Translations under genes and position numbers: made by a program | In this document: positions 10,082 through 21,122 of the stretch, piece by piece | Layout: each line of letters begins with the position of its first letter | How positions within the stretch are numbered: position 1 is the stretch's first letter | Assembly: GCA_947095535.1 (NCBI GenBank) | Contig: OX352773.1 | Coordinates: 111,173,950 to 111,237,949 of the forward strand | Length of the DNA: 64,000 nt | DNA from: Poecilobothrus nobilitatus | Lineage: Eukaryota; Arthropoda; Insecta; Diptera; Dolichopodidae | Direction: 5' to 3' | Notes under the pieces: model-generated | The model's database searches: none | What the model was told of the DNA's origin: nothing | The model's input: only the letters and a program-made list of their open reading frames with translations

Positions 10082-10800
10082 AGAACAACAAAACGAAATA
10101 ATTTTAGAAACCAATAGACGCGGACACAGAAATGCGAAAGAGAATAAAAATCAGATAATTCAGAATAACTATTTTCCACAAATGAGTAAGAAAATAGCTT
10201 ACTTAATAAAAAAATTTACGATATGTAAAGAAAACAAATACGATAGGCACCCTCCTAATCCTAACATACAACCAACACCAATACCGAGTTATACAGGACA
10301 CATAATACACATAGATATCTCTTCAACTGAATCTAAACTCGTATTAACTGTCATAGATAAACTTACAAAATTCGCGCAGGTCAGAATGATTAAAAGTAGA
10401 TCAACCGAACATATACGTTTACCATTAAGCGATATCTTGTTCTACTATGGAATCCCGGAATATGTTGTAGTAGATAATTAAAAATCTCTACATTCTGCTT
10501 CAATCACATCTGTGATGAAGGATGAACTGAAAATAAAAATATTTACAACACCTCCGTAAAAGAGCGAAGTAAACAGTCCAGTTGAAAGATTACATTCTAC
10601 CTTAGCAGAAATAATGCTTTGTCTAAATGCTGAAAAAATAGAACGTAACTTCGAGGAATTAATACAAAGGACAGTTAACGAATACAATCACACCATACAT
10701 TCGATCACATGGGAAAAACTAATAGAACTATTTCTGGGTCAGACACCCAACATTACTTTTGCCGAATTTGAGAAAACACGACTATCAAATATCGATTAAA
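10077..10800 (+). pseudogene. Errantivirus integrase, broken
   Basis: Begins in the integrase zinc-binding domain (HRNAKENKNQI ... ICKENKYDRHP). It continues into the catalytic core with HIDISSTESKLVLTVIDKLT (first Asp) and YYGIPEYVVVDN (second Asp). A stop follows at 10480. After a frame change the third block SPVERLHSTLAEI (Glu) and VNEYNHTIHSIT are readable to about 10760. Together these are the D, D, E residues of a Ty3-type integrase. The part before 10071 lies left of the RTE (about 6290-6515). Confidence 0.85.
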
Positions 10801-11039
10801 TAAAGACAAAACAAATGCAGGACATAGAATATCACAAAAGAAAACGAAAGTCTTTAAGAAAATACAGGTGAAACGATATTCGTTAAACAAATAGAAGCTT
10901 AGCATCGAAATTAACCCATCATTATGAAGAGGCAAAAGTTAAAGAAGATAAAAATTAATTTATCAATACTACAAAAGGCACAGTAGTTCATAAATCAAAT
11001 ATTGAACCTTAATAATCATTTTCAGGTACATATTAAATA

Positions 11040-11420
11040 TGGGGCTGGGTGATGTCCAAATACTGGATTACATACGATCAAACACGGTAAAAATGAATAT
11101 GGGTAAAGCAAACATTTAAGAAGGACACTTTAGACTAATCCACATAACCAATTTTGGAATCCTCCAATCTTCACTAAGAGAGATTGACTCTTTACTATCA
11201 GAAGACGATTCTAAATCACATCAACTTTACCCATACCTAGAACACGAGGCTACGCAAATACAAGAGTATCTAAATGAATTCAATGTACACCATAAGCCAA
11301 AAGCAAGAGCTGTAAATGCTATTAGAACTGCTTAGAAATGGTTAGCAGGTAACCCTAATCAGGATGATTACGTTGTGATCAAACAACATTTCAAATCACG
11401 TCACTAGCAAAGGTAACCAC
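11040..11420 (+). pseudogene. Errantivirus env remnant (transmembrane region start)
   Basis: One frame reads ITNFGILQSSLREIDSLLS and, after a stop, KWLAGNPNQDDYVVIKQ. The W-(x)-A-G-N/S-P-x-x-D-D block is characteristic of the envelope of the 17.6/297 errantivirus group, near the fusion-peptide region. Multiple stops; no membrane anchor recovered. Confidence 0.55.
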
Positions 11421-12250
11421 TAGTAAAGGTAAGAACAAAAGACTCATCAGAACAAAGAAAATCAACATAACACAATTTTACACCAAAGTCAAATGAGGAC
11501 ATTTGATTTAAAGGGGAAGAGTTAACAATAAATCTAATTAACCTAATCATAAATCTTACTAACCTAATCATAAGAGAAACTATCTTACTAATTATTATAT
11601 TGTAACATTTGTAACTGTTCCATAATACCCAACCTAAGTTTGAATTTATAAATAACTTAAGACTGATATTGTTTTTGATATTATTTAATAATTTTAAGCA
11701 CTAGCACTATTATAATTAAAATAAAATTCTATACTAATTATTATGTTATATTAAAATATTTTGATTACGCAGACAAATTAATGAACTTTAATGCAATTGT
11801 AAGAAACAAAAACAAAAGTAATGAAAGCAAAATTCTTAAAATTTAATAACAACAACAATGTTATGTTAAAAGAAAAAACTAAATAAAAAATTGGTTATCA
11901 GAATATTATGACTAATTGTAAAAAATTTTAAAGTAAGAATTGAATCTTAAATTAAAAAGTAAACAAAAGAATATTGTACCTAATTATGAAAAAAAAGAAA
12001 ATAAGGGTTTTTACGTTGTAATTAAAAAACCAATAATACCATATGTTATATGTGTACAAAAAATTGCCGTTGTGGATCTCTGTTTTGAGCTCCTCAATAG
12101 TAAACGTCTGTAACGTAATAATAGTAATAATAACGTTATCAACATTGTAACCATTATTATGCCTTGAAAGGCTAATTTTATATTTTAGGAACTTTTTCGT
12201 TCTATTGTATTGTGTATCTAATTGTGTATACGTATTGTGTATCTAAATTT
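11421..12250. other. AT-rich interval without gene
   Basis: Low-complexity AT-rich sequence. It may contain the eroded 3' LTR of the preceding element but no terminal motif was recognised. Confidence 0.4.
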
Positions 12251-13005
12251 TCGGTCTTCTAGATTTTAGATTGTAAAATTATTATGGAGAGCCTGAAATA
12301 TATGCATCTGAAAATGGGCCTTTTATTTTGCAATATTGAGGAGCTGTAACTCTGGAACTCTATACAACTTAAAGAAACCTTTACCACACGTAAAAATATA
12401 TTACTGTAGCTTTAATTTTTATATCTTGCTAAAGTAAAATGTATACAGGTGCCTAAGTTACAGCTGTTTAACAATAGCAAATTTTCAATTTTTGAGCCCT
12501 AGTAGGTCTTAAGCAGAAGGTGGTTCAGAAAAAAATTTTTAACAAACTTATACTAATTGTAAAAATTCTTTCTGACCTTAAAATTGCAAGTCCCTATTTG
12601 AAAGCTTTTCGGAGTTATAAAAGTAGAAAAATCGTGCAAAATTTGGTTTTCACAAAACGGTAAATTTAAATACTAAATTTAAAATAATTGTATAATTTTG
12701 ATATTAATTACATTTAAAAAAATCACCTGTCGAATGGCGTTTTCAGATTGAAAAAATGTTAAGCAGAACATGAGAAATACGCATTTAAAAATAGGGCTTT
12801 TTCAAAGTTTGAGGGGATGTAGCTCCGTAATGGAGTGGACTACATGAAAAAGTTGTTCCACAAAATTAATTTTTTTATGAGACCTACCCATGGTTAATTT
12901 TTTTTTTCTCTATTTTTAACGGTTTAGAAGTTTTGTAAACAGACGGACGGGTAGAATTAAACTAATAAGCACATTTTTTCAAAAATTTTTTGGAAATGTG
13001 CTAAA
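12250..13005 (+). repeat. Dispersed repeat A, copy 1
   Basis: About 750 bp shared with 29185-29960 and partly with 28725-29165. Landmarks are TCGGTCTTCTAG, GAGGAGCTGTAACTCTGGAA, GGTTTTCACAAAACGGTAAA, AAAAAGTTGTTCCACAAAAT and AACAGACGGACGGG near the end. Noncoding; related shorter tracts lie inside the two Helitrons and, inverted, at 30720-31580. Confidence 0.8.
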
Positions 13006-13023
13006 AAACCTATGCCATCAAAA

Positions 13024-13468
13024 AATGTTCCTGTTTTTATATCTGAAAAGCTACTATTGGCATGTGAAAAATAATCATCTCAAGATTCTCAAGAAGAATA
13101 TAAACCTTACAATTTACCAAGAGTATCAGGCACACATGTTGTTGTTTCAGAAGAAGAAGGAAAATTTCGCCGATAATAATAAGATTAATAATAGTAATAA
13201 TGATAATAATTATAATAATTATAATAGTAATAATAATAATATTAAAAGTAATAATAATAATAATAGCAGAATAAAAAAACATATCGCATTAAACCCAGAA
13301 TTACCGCCAATTGTTAGAATGACTCAACAATCTCTAACTGAGTACTGCACTTATGCACTTTCTAGATTTAAAAATGAGAAAATTCTAAACTATTCCTTGC
13401 ATATTCACATGACGATTCTTACAATTGTGTCATTGAGGGTAAAACGAGAACTAGCTTACTTGTTCTGA
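13024..13468 (+). CDS. Hypothetical Asn-rich ORF
   Basis: Frame of up to 148 codons with an Asn-codon (AAT) microsatellite in its middle (13185-13265) followed by KKHIALNPELPPIVRMTQQS. A different frame reads PRVSGTHVVVSEEEG just before the microsatellite, so the original coding frame may have switched. I recognise no family. It directly follows repeat A and precedes the mariner-type element; it may be a captured or chance ORF. Confidence 0.25.
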
Positions 13469-13497
13469 TACATAGTGAAGGTTTACCATCAAACTAA

Positions 13498-14417
13498 GGG
13501 TTTTCCAATTTGAGTGATATGATTTCTTTTCAAAAAAAAAACACACTAATTGTTAAGGAAATTCAAATGTTTTTTATTTAATGTGAAGTACAATCGATAC
13601 TATTAATTTCTGAATAAAACGTCATTCAAATGGCCTCGACGACTGCTTTTGGAGGAACGAATTCGATGAACCCAATTTTCGAGCACTTTTTCCACTAAAT
13701 CAAGTCGTATGTCATAAATAGCACGTTCAATATTGACTTCTAAAGCTTGAAGAGAGTCCGGTTTATTGCTAAAGACCAATGACTTCAAATAACCCCACAA
13801 GAAATAGTCTAATGGTGTTAAATCACAACTTCTTGCAGGCCATTCTATACACAATTTCTTGAAATAATCTAAGCTCCAAATTTTTCCCGCAATAACTCGG
13901 TTGTTGTACGTGCTGTGTGACTCGTAGCCCCGTCTTGTTGGAACCAGATGTTTTCAAGATCAACTTCTTCCAATTTCGGCCATAAAAAGTTGGTTATCAT
14001 CGCGGTATAGATCGCTCTCCATTGCCAATAAGCGGTGTACCAGCTTTATTTCGATAGACATGATTCCACCAAACCAAAAACCACTCCAAACTATCAATTT
14101 AGGTGAATGTAATTGTTGTTCATGAATAATTTGGGGATTTTCTTCGCATCAGAATCGACAGTTTTGTTTATTTACGGCACCACTCAGATGAAAGTGTGCC
14201 TCATCGTAGAAGATGATTTTCATAAGAAAGTTGCAATTGGAGAACTATTATTTTGATAATAAAATTGAATAATTTGTAAACGTTGTTCTTGCGTATATCT
14301 CTCCATGGTGAAATTATAAACATTACTGAATACAATGAAAAAAAAAAGACAGATCATGACATACTACAAATGGCCGAAACGTCACTTAGAAATCATATCA
14401 TTCAAATTGGAAAACCC
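13498..14417 (-). mobile_element. Short Tc1/mariner-superfamily element with inverted ends
   Basis: The 30 bases at 13498-13527 and the reverse complement of 14388-14417 match almost perfectly (one visible mismatch), giving terminal inverted repeats that start GGGTTTTCC. Between them lies the C-terminal two-thirds of a minus-strand transposase. At about 920 bp it is shorter than typical 1.3-kb elements, so the transposase 5' part was lost. A TA duplication is not evident at the right end. Confidence 0.82.
13603..14225 (-). pseudogene. Mariner-type transposase, N-terminally truncated
   Basis: Read on the minus strand from about 14225: IIFYDEAHFHLSG (first catalytic Asp), KLIVWSGFW, IWFQQDGATSHTART (second Asp), then ARSCDLTPLDYFLWGYLKS (third Asp) and a C-terminal SSRRGHLNDVLF. 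These three acidic blocks are the IS630/Tc1/mariner catalytic triad. There is a stop after CRF, a frame break before ENIWFQQD and another near 13860. The helix-turn-helix N-terminus is missing. Confidence 0.85.
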
Positions 14418-14639
14418 AAAAAGTTGTACAGTTTTTATCTCAAGTATCACAAAAATATTGGTTTTATTCAGAAACAGATTGAAGAAGATCTTAGAACTTT
14501 CCGTAGTTACTGAAATAGTAAGTACTACAATCACCTGTACTAATGTCGTGAGAACTAGAGTAAGTTTTTTCGGCCCAGCCCAAGTAATAATTTAGCTTTA
14601 AATCTCAATACCATTTCTTAACAAATTCCAATTTAATTA

Positions 14640-16124
14640 AAGTGAAATATATAGCATTGTCTAAAAAATCGAGACTACCTCACTACAAATTGTTCCCGAG
14701 GAGGTGGTGTTCTACTTGCTGTCAAAAATTACTTATTTAGTATAGGATTAACCACTAGTACTTGTAATTCCTTCGACCCCGAATTTATTAAAGTAAACTT
14801 AGGTAAATACTTTTTATATCTTGGAATAGTTTAGTTCCCTCCGAATTCTGACAATTCCTCATATAATGATTTGTTGGATATGTTATATCACAATATATAA
14901 TCAAATATGTATGAAAATTCAATTTTTATTTTTGGGGATTTTAATCTTCCCTCCCTTTCTTCTATTGTCGACGACTCTGATAATTTGTTACTACCAATTA
15001 ACTTTCAGGGCGAAATAGATTTCGACCTTATTAGTACATTCTATGGTAATGATTTACAACAAATTATCAATTTTTCCAATAAAATAACAAGTGGTTAGAT
15101 CTTGCATTTTCGAATGCATATGATAGCGTAGTGGTAAAGCTCGCTGATGATGCAGTAAACTTTTTCACTACCACCTCTCATCATAACGCAGACGTCTTCG
15201 AATTTGCCACTTCTATACCACTTAACACTAAATCGTACAATATTAATATTCTATATGATTTTGTTAACGCTGATTATGATAGCGTCAACAATGCTTTATC
15301 AGTCATCCATTGGGACGAGCTGTTAGCACAACAGGACATTCATTAATCTCTATCTTTTATATGAAAATTTTTGACATAATAAACTTCTTTGTGCCAAAAA
15401 TTCGTAAAAAAAAACAAGACTATTGCACCTTGTCTAGATAGAGAACTTAGAACATTGCGTAACAAACGCAACAAATTGTTCCAACAAACAAACGCAACAA
15501 CACTTCCTCTTCTTGTCCTAATGTAATCTGTAATTTCTTTGCTGATTGTTTTCGAAAAGTTTATTGTCTACATGAATCTTCCATAAATTTTGATCTTTCA
15601 AATCGAACAAATAACTTAAATTCAATTATTTCGGATTTATATCTTTTAGAATTAATCCCGCCGACTTTTTTATACAATGATGTCAATTATTTGATTTATT
15701 CGCTTCATCTCATTTTTAATAAATCACTTTCCTTATGAGTTTCCCCATATGCTTGGAAATCGTCTTATTTAATCCCCATCCATAAAAAGGGCGACAAGGT
15801 ACACGTCGAAAACTACCGTGGTATAGCTATTTTATCGCGTATTCCTAAATTGTTCGAAAAAATGATTGTAAATAAAATTACACCCATCATAAACACATCA
15901 TAAACACAAAACTAAATGAACAGCAACATGATTTCAGAAAAGGGCGTTCTACCTCAACAAACCATTTGGTTTATACATCTGAAATCCTTAATGAAATGGA
16001 AAATGGTCACATTTTTATTTATTATGTATTAAGTTTTATTTTGTTCATGTTATTATTAAGTTTTAGACGTAAGATTTTTTTGTAAAAAAAACCTTAGTTG
16101 CTTATAATAAATAAATAAATAAAA
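14640..16124 (+). mobile_element. Jockey/CR1-type non-LTR fragment, 3' end with TAAA tail
   Basis: Decayed plus-strand ORF2: endonuclease pieces at 14690-15080 and 15100-15345, then RT pieces, ending with ATAATAAATAAATAAATAAA at about 16105-16124, the usual short-repeat 3' end of such elements. Most of the RT palm onward is deleted. Confidence 0.78.
14690..16010 (+). pseudogene. Non-LTR ORF2 remnant (endonuclease plus RT start)
   Basis: Readable blocks in several frames: GGGVLLAVKNYLFSIG, SIFIFGDFNLPSLS (catalytic GDFN), then HWDELLAQQD, LDRELRTLRNKRNKLF, FPYAWKSSYLIPIHKKGD and NYRGIAILSRIPKLFEK, a signature of the Jockey/CR1 RT fingers. FRKGRST follows near 15940. The active-site DD region is absent. 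Frameshifts occur about every 200 bases. Confidence 0.8.
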
Positions 16125-16500
16125 CTAGCACTATATTTCTTCTATATTTTTACGAAAACAGTTTGCATTTCGGTAAAAGAGAATATACATCTTCTTTTTA
16201 TTTAGTGTAGTAATGGGGTCTATAGAATATTTCAATAGTTTTTGTTAAAAAGAAAATTTAAATCAAAAGCAAGTTTATAAAGTTAGTCTTGAGAAATATT
16301 TACGATTCTTGAAGTATTTTATATATTCATGCCAATAATTTACAGTAATTTAGCATACTTATTTAATTACAGTTATTATGATCGTTAAATCTGTTTAATA
16401 ATTTTTCGAAGTTTTTCAAAACAAAATTTCACCATTTTTCAAAACAAAATATATAAATTAATCCTTAAATAATTAAAATAAAAAAAAATACATAAATTGT
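16125..16500. other. AT-rich spacer
   Basis: No coding or repeat signal recognised beyond AT-rich runs. Confidence 0.4.
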
Positions 16501-16520
16501 TTGTTGAATTTCATGTTTAC

Positions 16521-16660
16521 CTGAACACATCGGTATCAATCGTTGGTAAGGAAAGTATTGTTGGAAGCAATGGTGTATCTTTAAGAGTTCTTCCATCATT
16601 TCCAGCTAAAATCAATGCTGCATCAATATCAGCAAGAATGAAGAAAGAATGCCAGTGAGC
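16521..16660 (-). CDS. Candidate host-gene internal exon (140 bp)
   Basis: On the minus strand a polypyrimidine tract ending TTTTTTGTTTCAG precedes 140 bases that end TTCAG followed by GTAAAC, so canonical acceptor and donor sites flank it. Only one frame is open and it encodes 46 codons beginning AHWHSFFILADIDAALILAG and containing NDGRTLKDTPLLPTI. Base composition is richer in G+C than the surroundings. I do not recognise the protein. If real, the surrounding tens of kilobases are introns full of transposons. No neighbouring exon was identified. Confidence 0.5.
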
Positions 16661-16689
16661 CTGAAACAAAAAAGATATTAGAATAACCA

Positions 16690-17240
16690 AAACTTATAGC
16701 TTATAGTTGAGTAGCAAAGCACAGTAAATAAATTTTCTATTGAACCAAGAAAATAAATAATTACACTAAAAAAGCACGATTTATTTACTTAATTTTTTAC
16801 AAGGGTTTTTAACACTTGAAAGGTTTTATAAGCCCTTATTAATAGCACATTTTTTAACTTTACATTATTAATATATTTTTTAACTTTACAAATTAACTTT
16901 ACATAATTTTACCATTTTTGTAATTTTACTTAATTTTAAATAATATTAAACATTGAACTAAACAAAATACATACATAATAATATTAATACATACTATATA
17001 TACATTGAACTAAACAAAATTATTTTTACAATGTTATAGTTAAATCTTTATTATTAACAAAATTAAATTGATTCGACAAAAATTAAATCTATTTGTTTAA
17101 GTAATGATATTATATATATAGATACTGATAGCAATAATACTTCAAACTGTAGGAGTTACTTTAAATTAAGTTTAAAAGATTTACACTTTTTATAAAAGCG
17201 AATACATTTTCCATGGAACCTTGATTGTCTTCTTTGAAAT
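16690..17240. other. AT-rich interval, possible intron
   Basis: Strongly AT-rich, with TATATA and ACATACATA runs; no coding signal. Confidence 0.4.
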
Positions 17241-17329
17241 TTGAGACTACATTTATCTTAAAAAGAATTAATTTATCTCTGTACTGCTAGCATGATTCGA
17301 AAATATGTGTAACAGATTATATAGAAGTA

Positions 17330-18896
17330 TTGTCACATGAATAAATGGGCCTTATCTGGAGATTTTCAAATCAATATTTCTGCGTAAAATTTGTGTATTC
17401 GATTGGTATCCTAGTAATAATAACAGAATTTTTGCTACTTAGAGAATTTATGGAATTCCATTCGAATATTGAGGTTTTAATTTGTTTTAACTTGTTATTG
17501 GAAGCGATACTACTCCATTCTTGATTGAATGATTCAAATATTTTACTTTTAAGAACTGAGCGTAAATCTCTATAGAACATTTTAAAATCATTAATAACAG
17601 TGCCTGTAATAGCTTCCTTTACTAATGTAATAACTTCCTTTACTTCCTTTACTTCCTTTACTTGGATTAAAGAAGCTCTTTTCCAATTTTTCGGAAACGT
17701 TTCATTAATATAAATTCGTTTATAGAAGTTTATAGTAGTATACCTCAGTCGGTTAATTCTTTCAGCATTTCGTACCAGATAAAGCCAGGAGCTGGAGAGC
17801 AGCCATTGCGTGCTCTTAAAGTATTTTCAGTTCGTTTTTTGAGAATAATATGTTTTATTTTTTGTATTTCTCGGAAGTAATATTAATTTGGGATTTTCGT
17901 TTATTGTTCTTGAACTTCAAAAATTTTTTAGAATAGTTTTCGTCACTAAATATTTTTGCGAATGTATTAGCTAATTCATTTACTATTTTTGTGTTAGATT
18001 GTGTGTCAGATACAATTCCGTTTTCAGTCATAATTGTAGATATATCTAGGGTTTCTTCCCGGCCATGTATAGGTCTAATTTTATGGAATACAACACTGGA
18101 TGGAGTATTACTTGAAACGGAAGACACGAAGTTCATCTATGATTTCTTTTTATTTACTAACTTCCGCGTTCTATATTTTTCTCGTATACATTTTTTCTCT
18201 TCTACATTACTGGTTCGAAGGTATTTTCTAAAAAATATTCCACAGATTCCACGTATTTCCATCATTCTCATTTTTTCTTTAAATGTTCGAAGTTTTCGTG
18301 GGATTGGATTTATTGACTACATTCAGAATTTCAGAAGTTATAAATTTTTCATATTGGTTAATTTCTTTATGTTGCATTATTTGAAGGTTTAATTCTTCTC
18401 AGAATCGATTTCAGTTAACTCGTTAATGCACCAATTACCTCTTAAAAGATTTAAAGAATTAGCATCAATCAGATTTTCGATGAATTTCCTTCCTTTACCT
18501 GTTTTAGTAGAGCTCCAGATCTTTGTTATAATTAAAATCTCCGAGGAGAAGAAATGGGTAATCAAATTTATTAGTTTTGTTTTGGAGATTGTTAATGTTA
18601 ATTGAAGTGTTACAGTGAAGATAAATTTTACTGCTCCTGCTGTAAATTAAAATTTAGATCGATTTGCTCACATGAGATATTCGATTTTATCAAGATGGCG
18701 ACATCGCCGTGTGCTACTGTATTTGAGCTTACATTAACATTATGTGTTTCAAAATTTTTAAAATTAGGATTTTGATTACTTTTAAATTTTGTCTCTTGTA
18801 TACAGACAATATATGGTTCATATTGTTTTTACAATAAATTGAAACTCTTCGCAAAGAATAAAGAGACAGTCAATTCCATTGAATAATACTAGTCAT
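17330..18896 (-). pseudogene. Jockey-like ORF2 remnant
   Basis: Starts at an ATG at 18896-18894 directly after the ORF1 stop. Endonuclease motifs appear in shifted frames (YIVCIQETKFKSNQ, NTVAHGDVAILI). At 17855-18136 a linker block NTPSSVVFHKIRPIHG is readable, and at 17371-17580 a C-terminal block ITRIPIEYTNFTQKY that resembles the RLRIGHTRLTH motif of Jockey-like ORF2 C-termini. Many stops; a simple tandem repeat (CTTCCTTTA) lies at 17630-17662. Confidence 0.72.
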
Positions 18897-19680
18897 TTAT
18901 AAACTATCTTTAGGAGGTTCACTATCACTAATTGAGCCCATGCTATCGTCAACATCAATAGATTCTATATTATTTTGATCATTATTTTGATTTAATCTTT
19001 TTTATTTTTTCTTTTCAATTTTTTTAAGTTCATGCTTTTTTCTTGGATTAATATTCCTAGAAACTAAGATTTTATTCTTACCTAGTAATTTTGTTTTGAA
19101 ACTTTCATTAGAAGGATTGATGTGTGCAAAACACTGTCGAAAACTTCGTTTTCAATATTATGATTATTAGCGACTGTGGTGGTTGAAGCACTAAACTTTT
19201 CACGATCCTAAACACTTTTGTCTTTTTGATTATTGCCTCTAGCTGATGTAATTCTTGCAAAAAACTCCTTCATCGGGAGTCTATGTTAACGTCTAACAGC
19301 TTCTTTGATGTTTTCTTTGATCTTTATAAATTGTGGACATTGTTTGAAAAAAGCATTATGTGCAACTTCACAACTTCGACATTTTTGCGCCTGTTCGCAT
19401 TTTTCATTTTCTACTAGGTGATATTCGCCACTGCAATTATAGCAGTTTTTCTTATTTTTGCAGATATCAGTCCTGTGGTTAAATCTTAAACAATTATAAA
19501 ACCATAAAGGTGGTGGGATATAGGCACGAACAAGTAAAAAGGCAGAAACAGATATCATATTTTTATTATTTTAATATCTTCGCATTACGAGAAATTTTTC
19601 ACCTGGTGTTAAATTTTTCAGTGTTTTGTCCTGATCGAATTTCAAACTATTGTTCGTAAAAACTGTAGAACCACAAATAT
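18897..19680 (-). pseudogene. Jockey-like ORF1 remnant with zinc knuckles
   Basis: The clearest segment is 19286-19558 (90 codons), with CYNCSGEYHLVENEKC and CRSCEVAHNAFFKQC knuckles and an altered first knuckle (FYNCLRFNHRTDIC, first Cys replaced). The C-terminal part runs to the stop TAA at 18897-18899 through frame breaks. Homologous to the intact ORF1 at 393-1655. Confidence 0.78.
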
Positions 19681-19700
19681 CTGGCGGGAGTTATTCTCCC

Positions 19701-20329
19701 CATTCTTAATTTTAAGTTTTTTGTTACTATTTGTTTTGTTATTATTGCTTACAAAATTTATTAATTTTATGAATTTGATTTCTATTTAAATTTAAAAAAA
19801 AATTGTTTTCTTATTGTTGTAGTTTTTTTTAAAATAAATACTTGTTTTTAATTTTATTTTGTTTTGAATCACTATGCAGATGTTTAATAAAGAAAGGTTT
19901 TGTTTTTTTTTTATTTTTTTTACAATTATTTATTTTTAAATTAATTATTTATTTGTTCTTCACTAAAAATAGAAAAAAAAAAGTTTTCGGTTTTATTTCT
20001 TTATGAAGAATAAAAAGTACTTATTAAATTAAATAATATTTAATATAATAAAGTTTCGTACTTATTTCGTAGCGCCCTATAACAATATTCTATTTTTAAA
20101 TTTTGGTTTTTTTTTAATTATTATACATTGTTTTTATAAAATTGTTATGCGCATAAAAATAAACAAAAAAATAAACTTTACAATTTTTATGTAACACAAG
20201 TCATCTATCCTGTAAACCTAAATTCATAAATTATAAATTCCGTTTTTTCTATATTACTTAAATTATTCTTTCAAATAAATAAGTGTCAAATTACAATTCT
20301 TACATTTATATTTTTTTTCTCTTCATATA
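19701..20329. other. AT-rich interval before errantivirus
   Basis: AT-rich with long T runs. It may include the start of the 5' LTR of the next element, whose boundary I cannot fix. Confidence 0.4.
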
Positions 20330-20627
20330 ATTTTTTACTGTCGCGATCAAAAATGATGACATCGCGAATAATTGCAACTAGTTATTTCTAACTGTATAAA
20401 ATACAATAAAATATTATCCAACTGTACAAATTTTTATAAAATAAAAGTACAGTTATAATTTGGTCGTTACCAAGTAAAGTTATATATAACATAAAATTAA
20501 TTAAATTAGCTGTCAATACAAAATTATGTTTTAAATTAAGTTATTAAATTAAAATAAATTAAGTTAAAGTAAATTATTGTGTTTTTTATTTATTTTTATT
20601 TTCTTTGAGTGCTTCTAAACCTAAATT
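20330..20627 (+). repeat. Putative 5' LTR (3' portion)
   Basis: The bases just before the primer-binding site should be the LTR end (CTAAATT). A TATAAAATAAAAG box lies at about 20435 and could be the promoter. The left boundary is not determined because no second LTR copy survives. Confidence 0.4.
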
Positions 20628-20645
20628 TGGCGCAGTCGGTAGGAT
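20628..20645 (+). promoter_or_regulatory. Primer-binding site, tRNA-Ser type
   Basis: TGGCGCAGTCGGTAGGAT. Its complement ends in CGACTGCGCCA, which matches the acceptor 3' end of insect tRNA-Ser (5' end GCAGTCG). Serine tRNA priming is known for the 17.6/297 group of errantiviruses. The position about 480 bases before gag fits. Confidence 0.85.
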
Positions 20646-21122
20646 TGCCGACGGTAAAACAAAAATAAAATAAAATAAACATTTTTTTTAAGAACAATAA
20701 TAATATCACAATCAAACAATAAAATTTGTTTTAATACAAATTAAAAACTTTGATTTACAAAGTAAATATTGTGATGTATTATATAAAAATAATATTTTGA
20801 TAAACAAAATATATTTTGTTTTCTTTCTTAAATAAAATAAAATAAAAAATAAACTTACCGTTCTTTTATCAAAAAGAATAAAATCGGCAATTAAAAATAA
20901 AATTAAAATAGTGATCAACATTATTACTCACCTGAAATAAATAAATAAGTAAAAAACATATATTTAATATTAAGTAATTTTAAAATTTAAAATTATAATA
21001 TTTTTTTTTATCAACAATTATCAACTAAATTTTCAAAAAAAAAATAAATAAAAAATTATATCAACAAAAATATCAACAAAACCTTACATTATCATTCAAA
21101 AATTTATAAAAAATTAAACAAA

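Larger units (their letters stand above)
10071..11420 (+). mobile_element. Old errantivirus-like Ty3 element, right part (integrase and env)
   Basis: Continuation of the element at 3440-6515 after the RTE insertion: integrase, then an env remnant. No 3' LTR could be recognised between 11420 and 12250. Confidence 0.8.
17250..19700 (-). mobile_element. Second, decayed copy of the Jockey-like family at 1-1790
   Basis: Minus-strand ORF1 and ORF2 pieces in order. The ORF1 knuckle block (YIPPPLWFYNCLRFNHRTDIC) and the ORF2 start (MTSIIQWN) parallel the first copy (PPPLRCYKCFRFNHHTEVC, MNKIVQWN). This copy retains the endonuclease start, a linker segment and a C-terminal segment of ORF2, while the RT centre is missing. 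Confidence 0.8.

Noticed and set aside
11421..12250. 3' LTR of the older errantivirus
   Set aside because: No 5' LTR copy, polypurine tract or terminal motif could be matched.
13037..13282. Ile-rich minus-strand ORF
   Set aside because: Product of the AAT microsatellite read in reverse.
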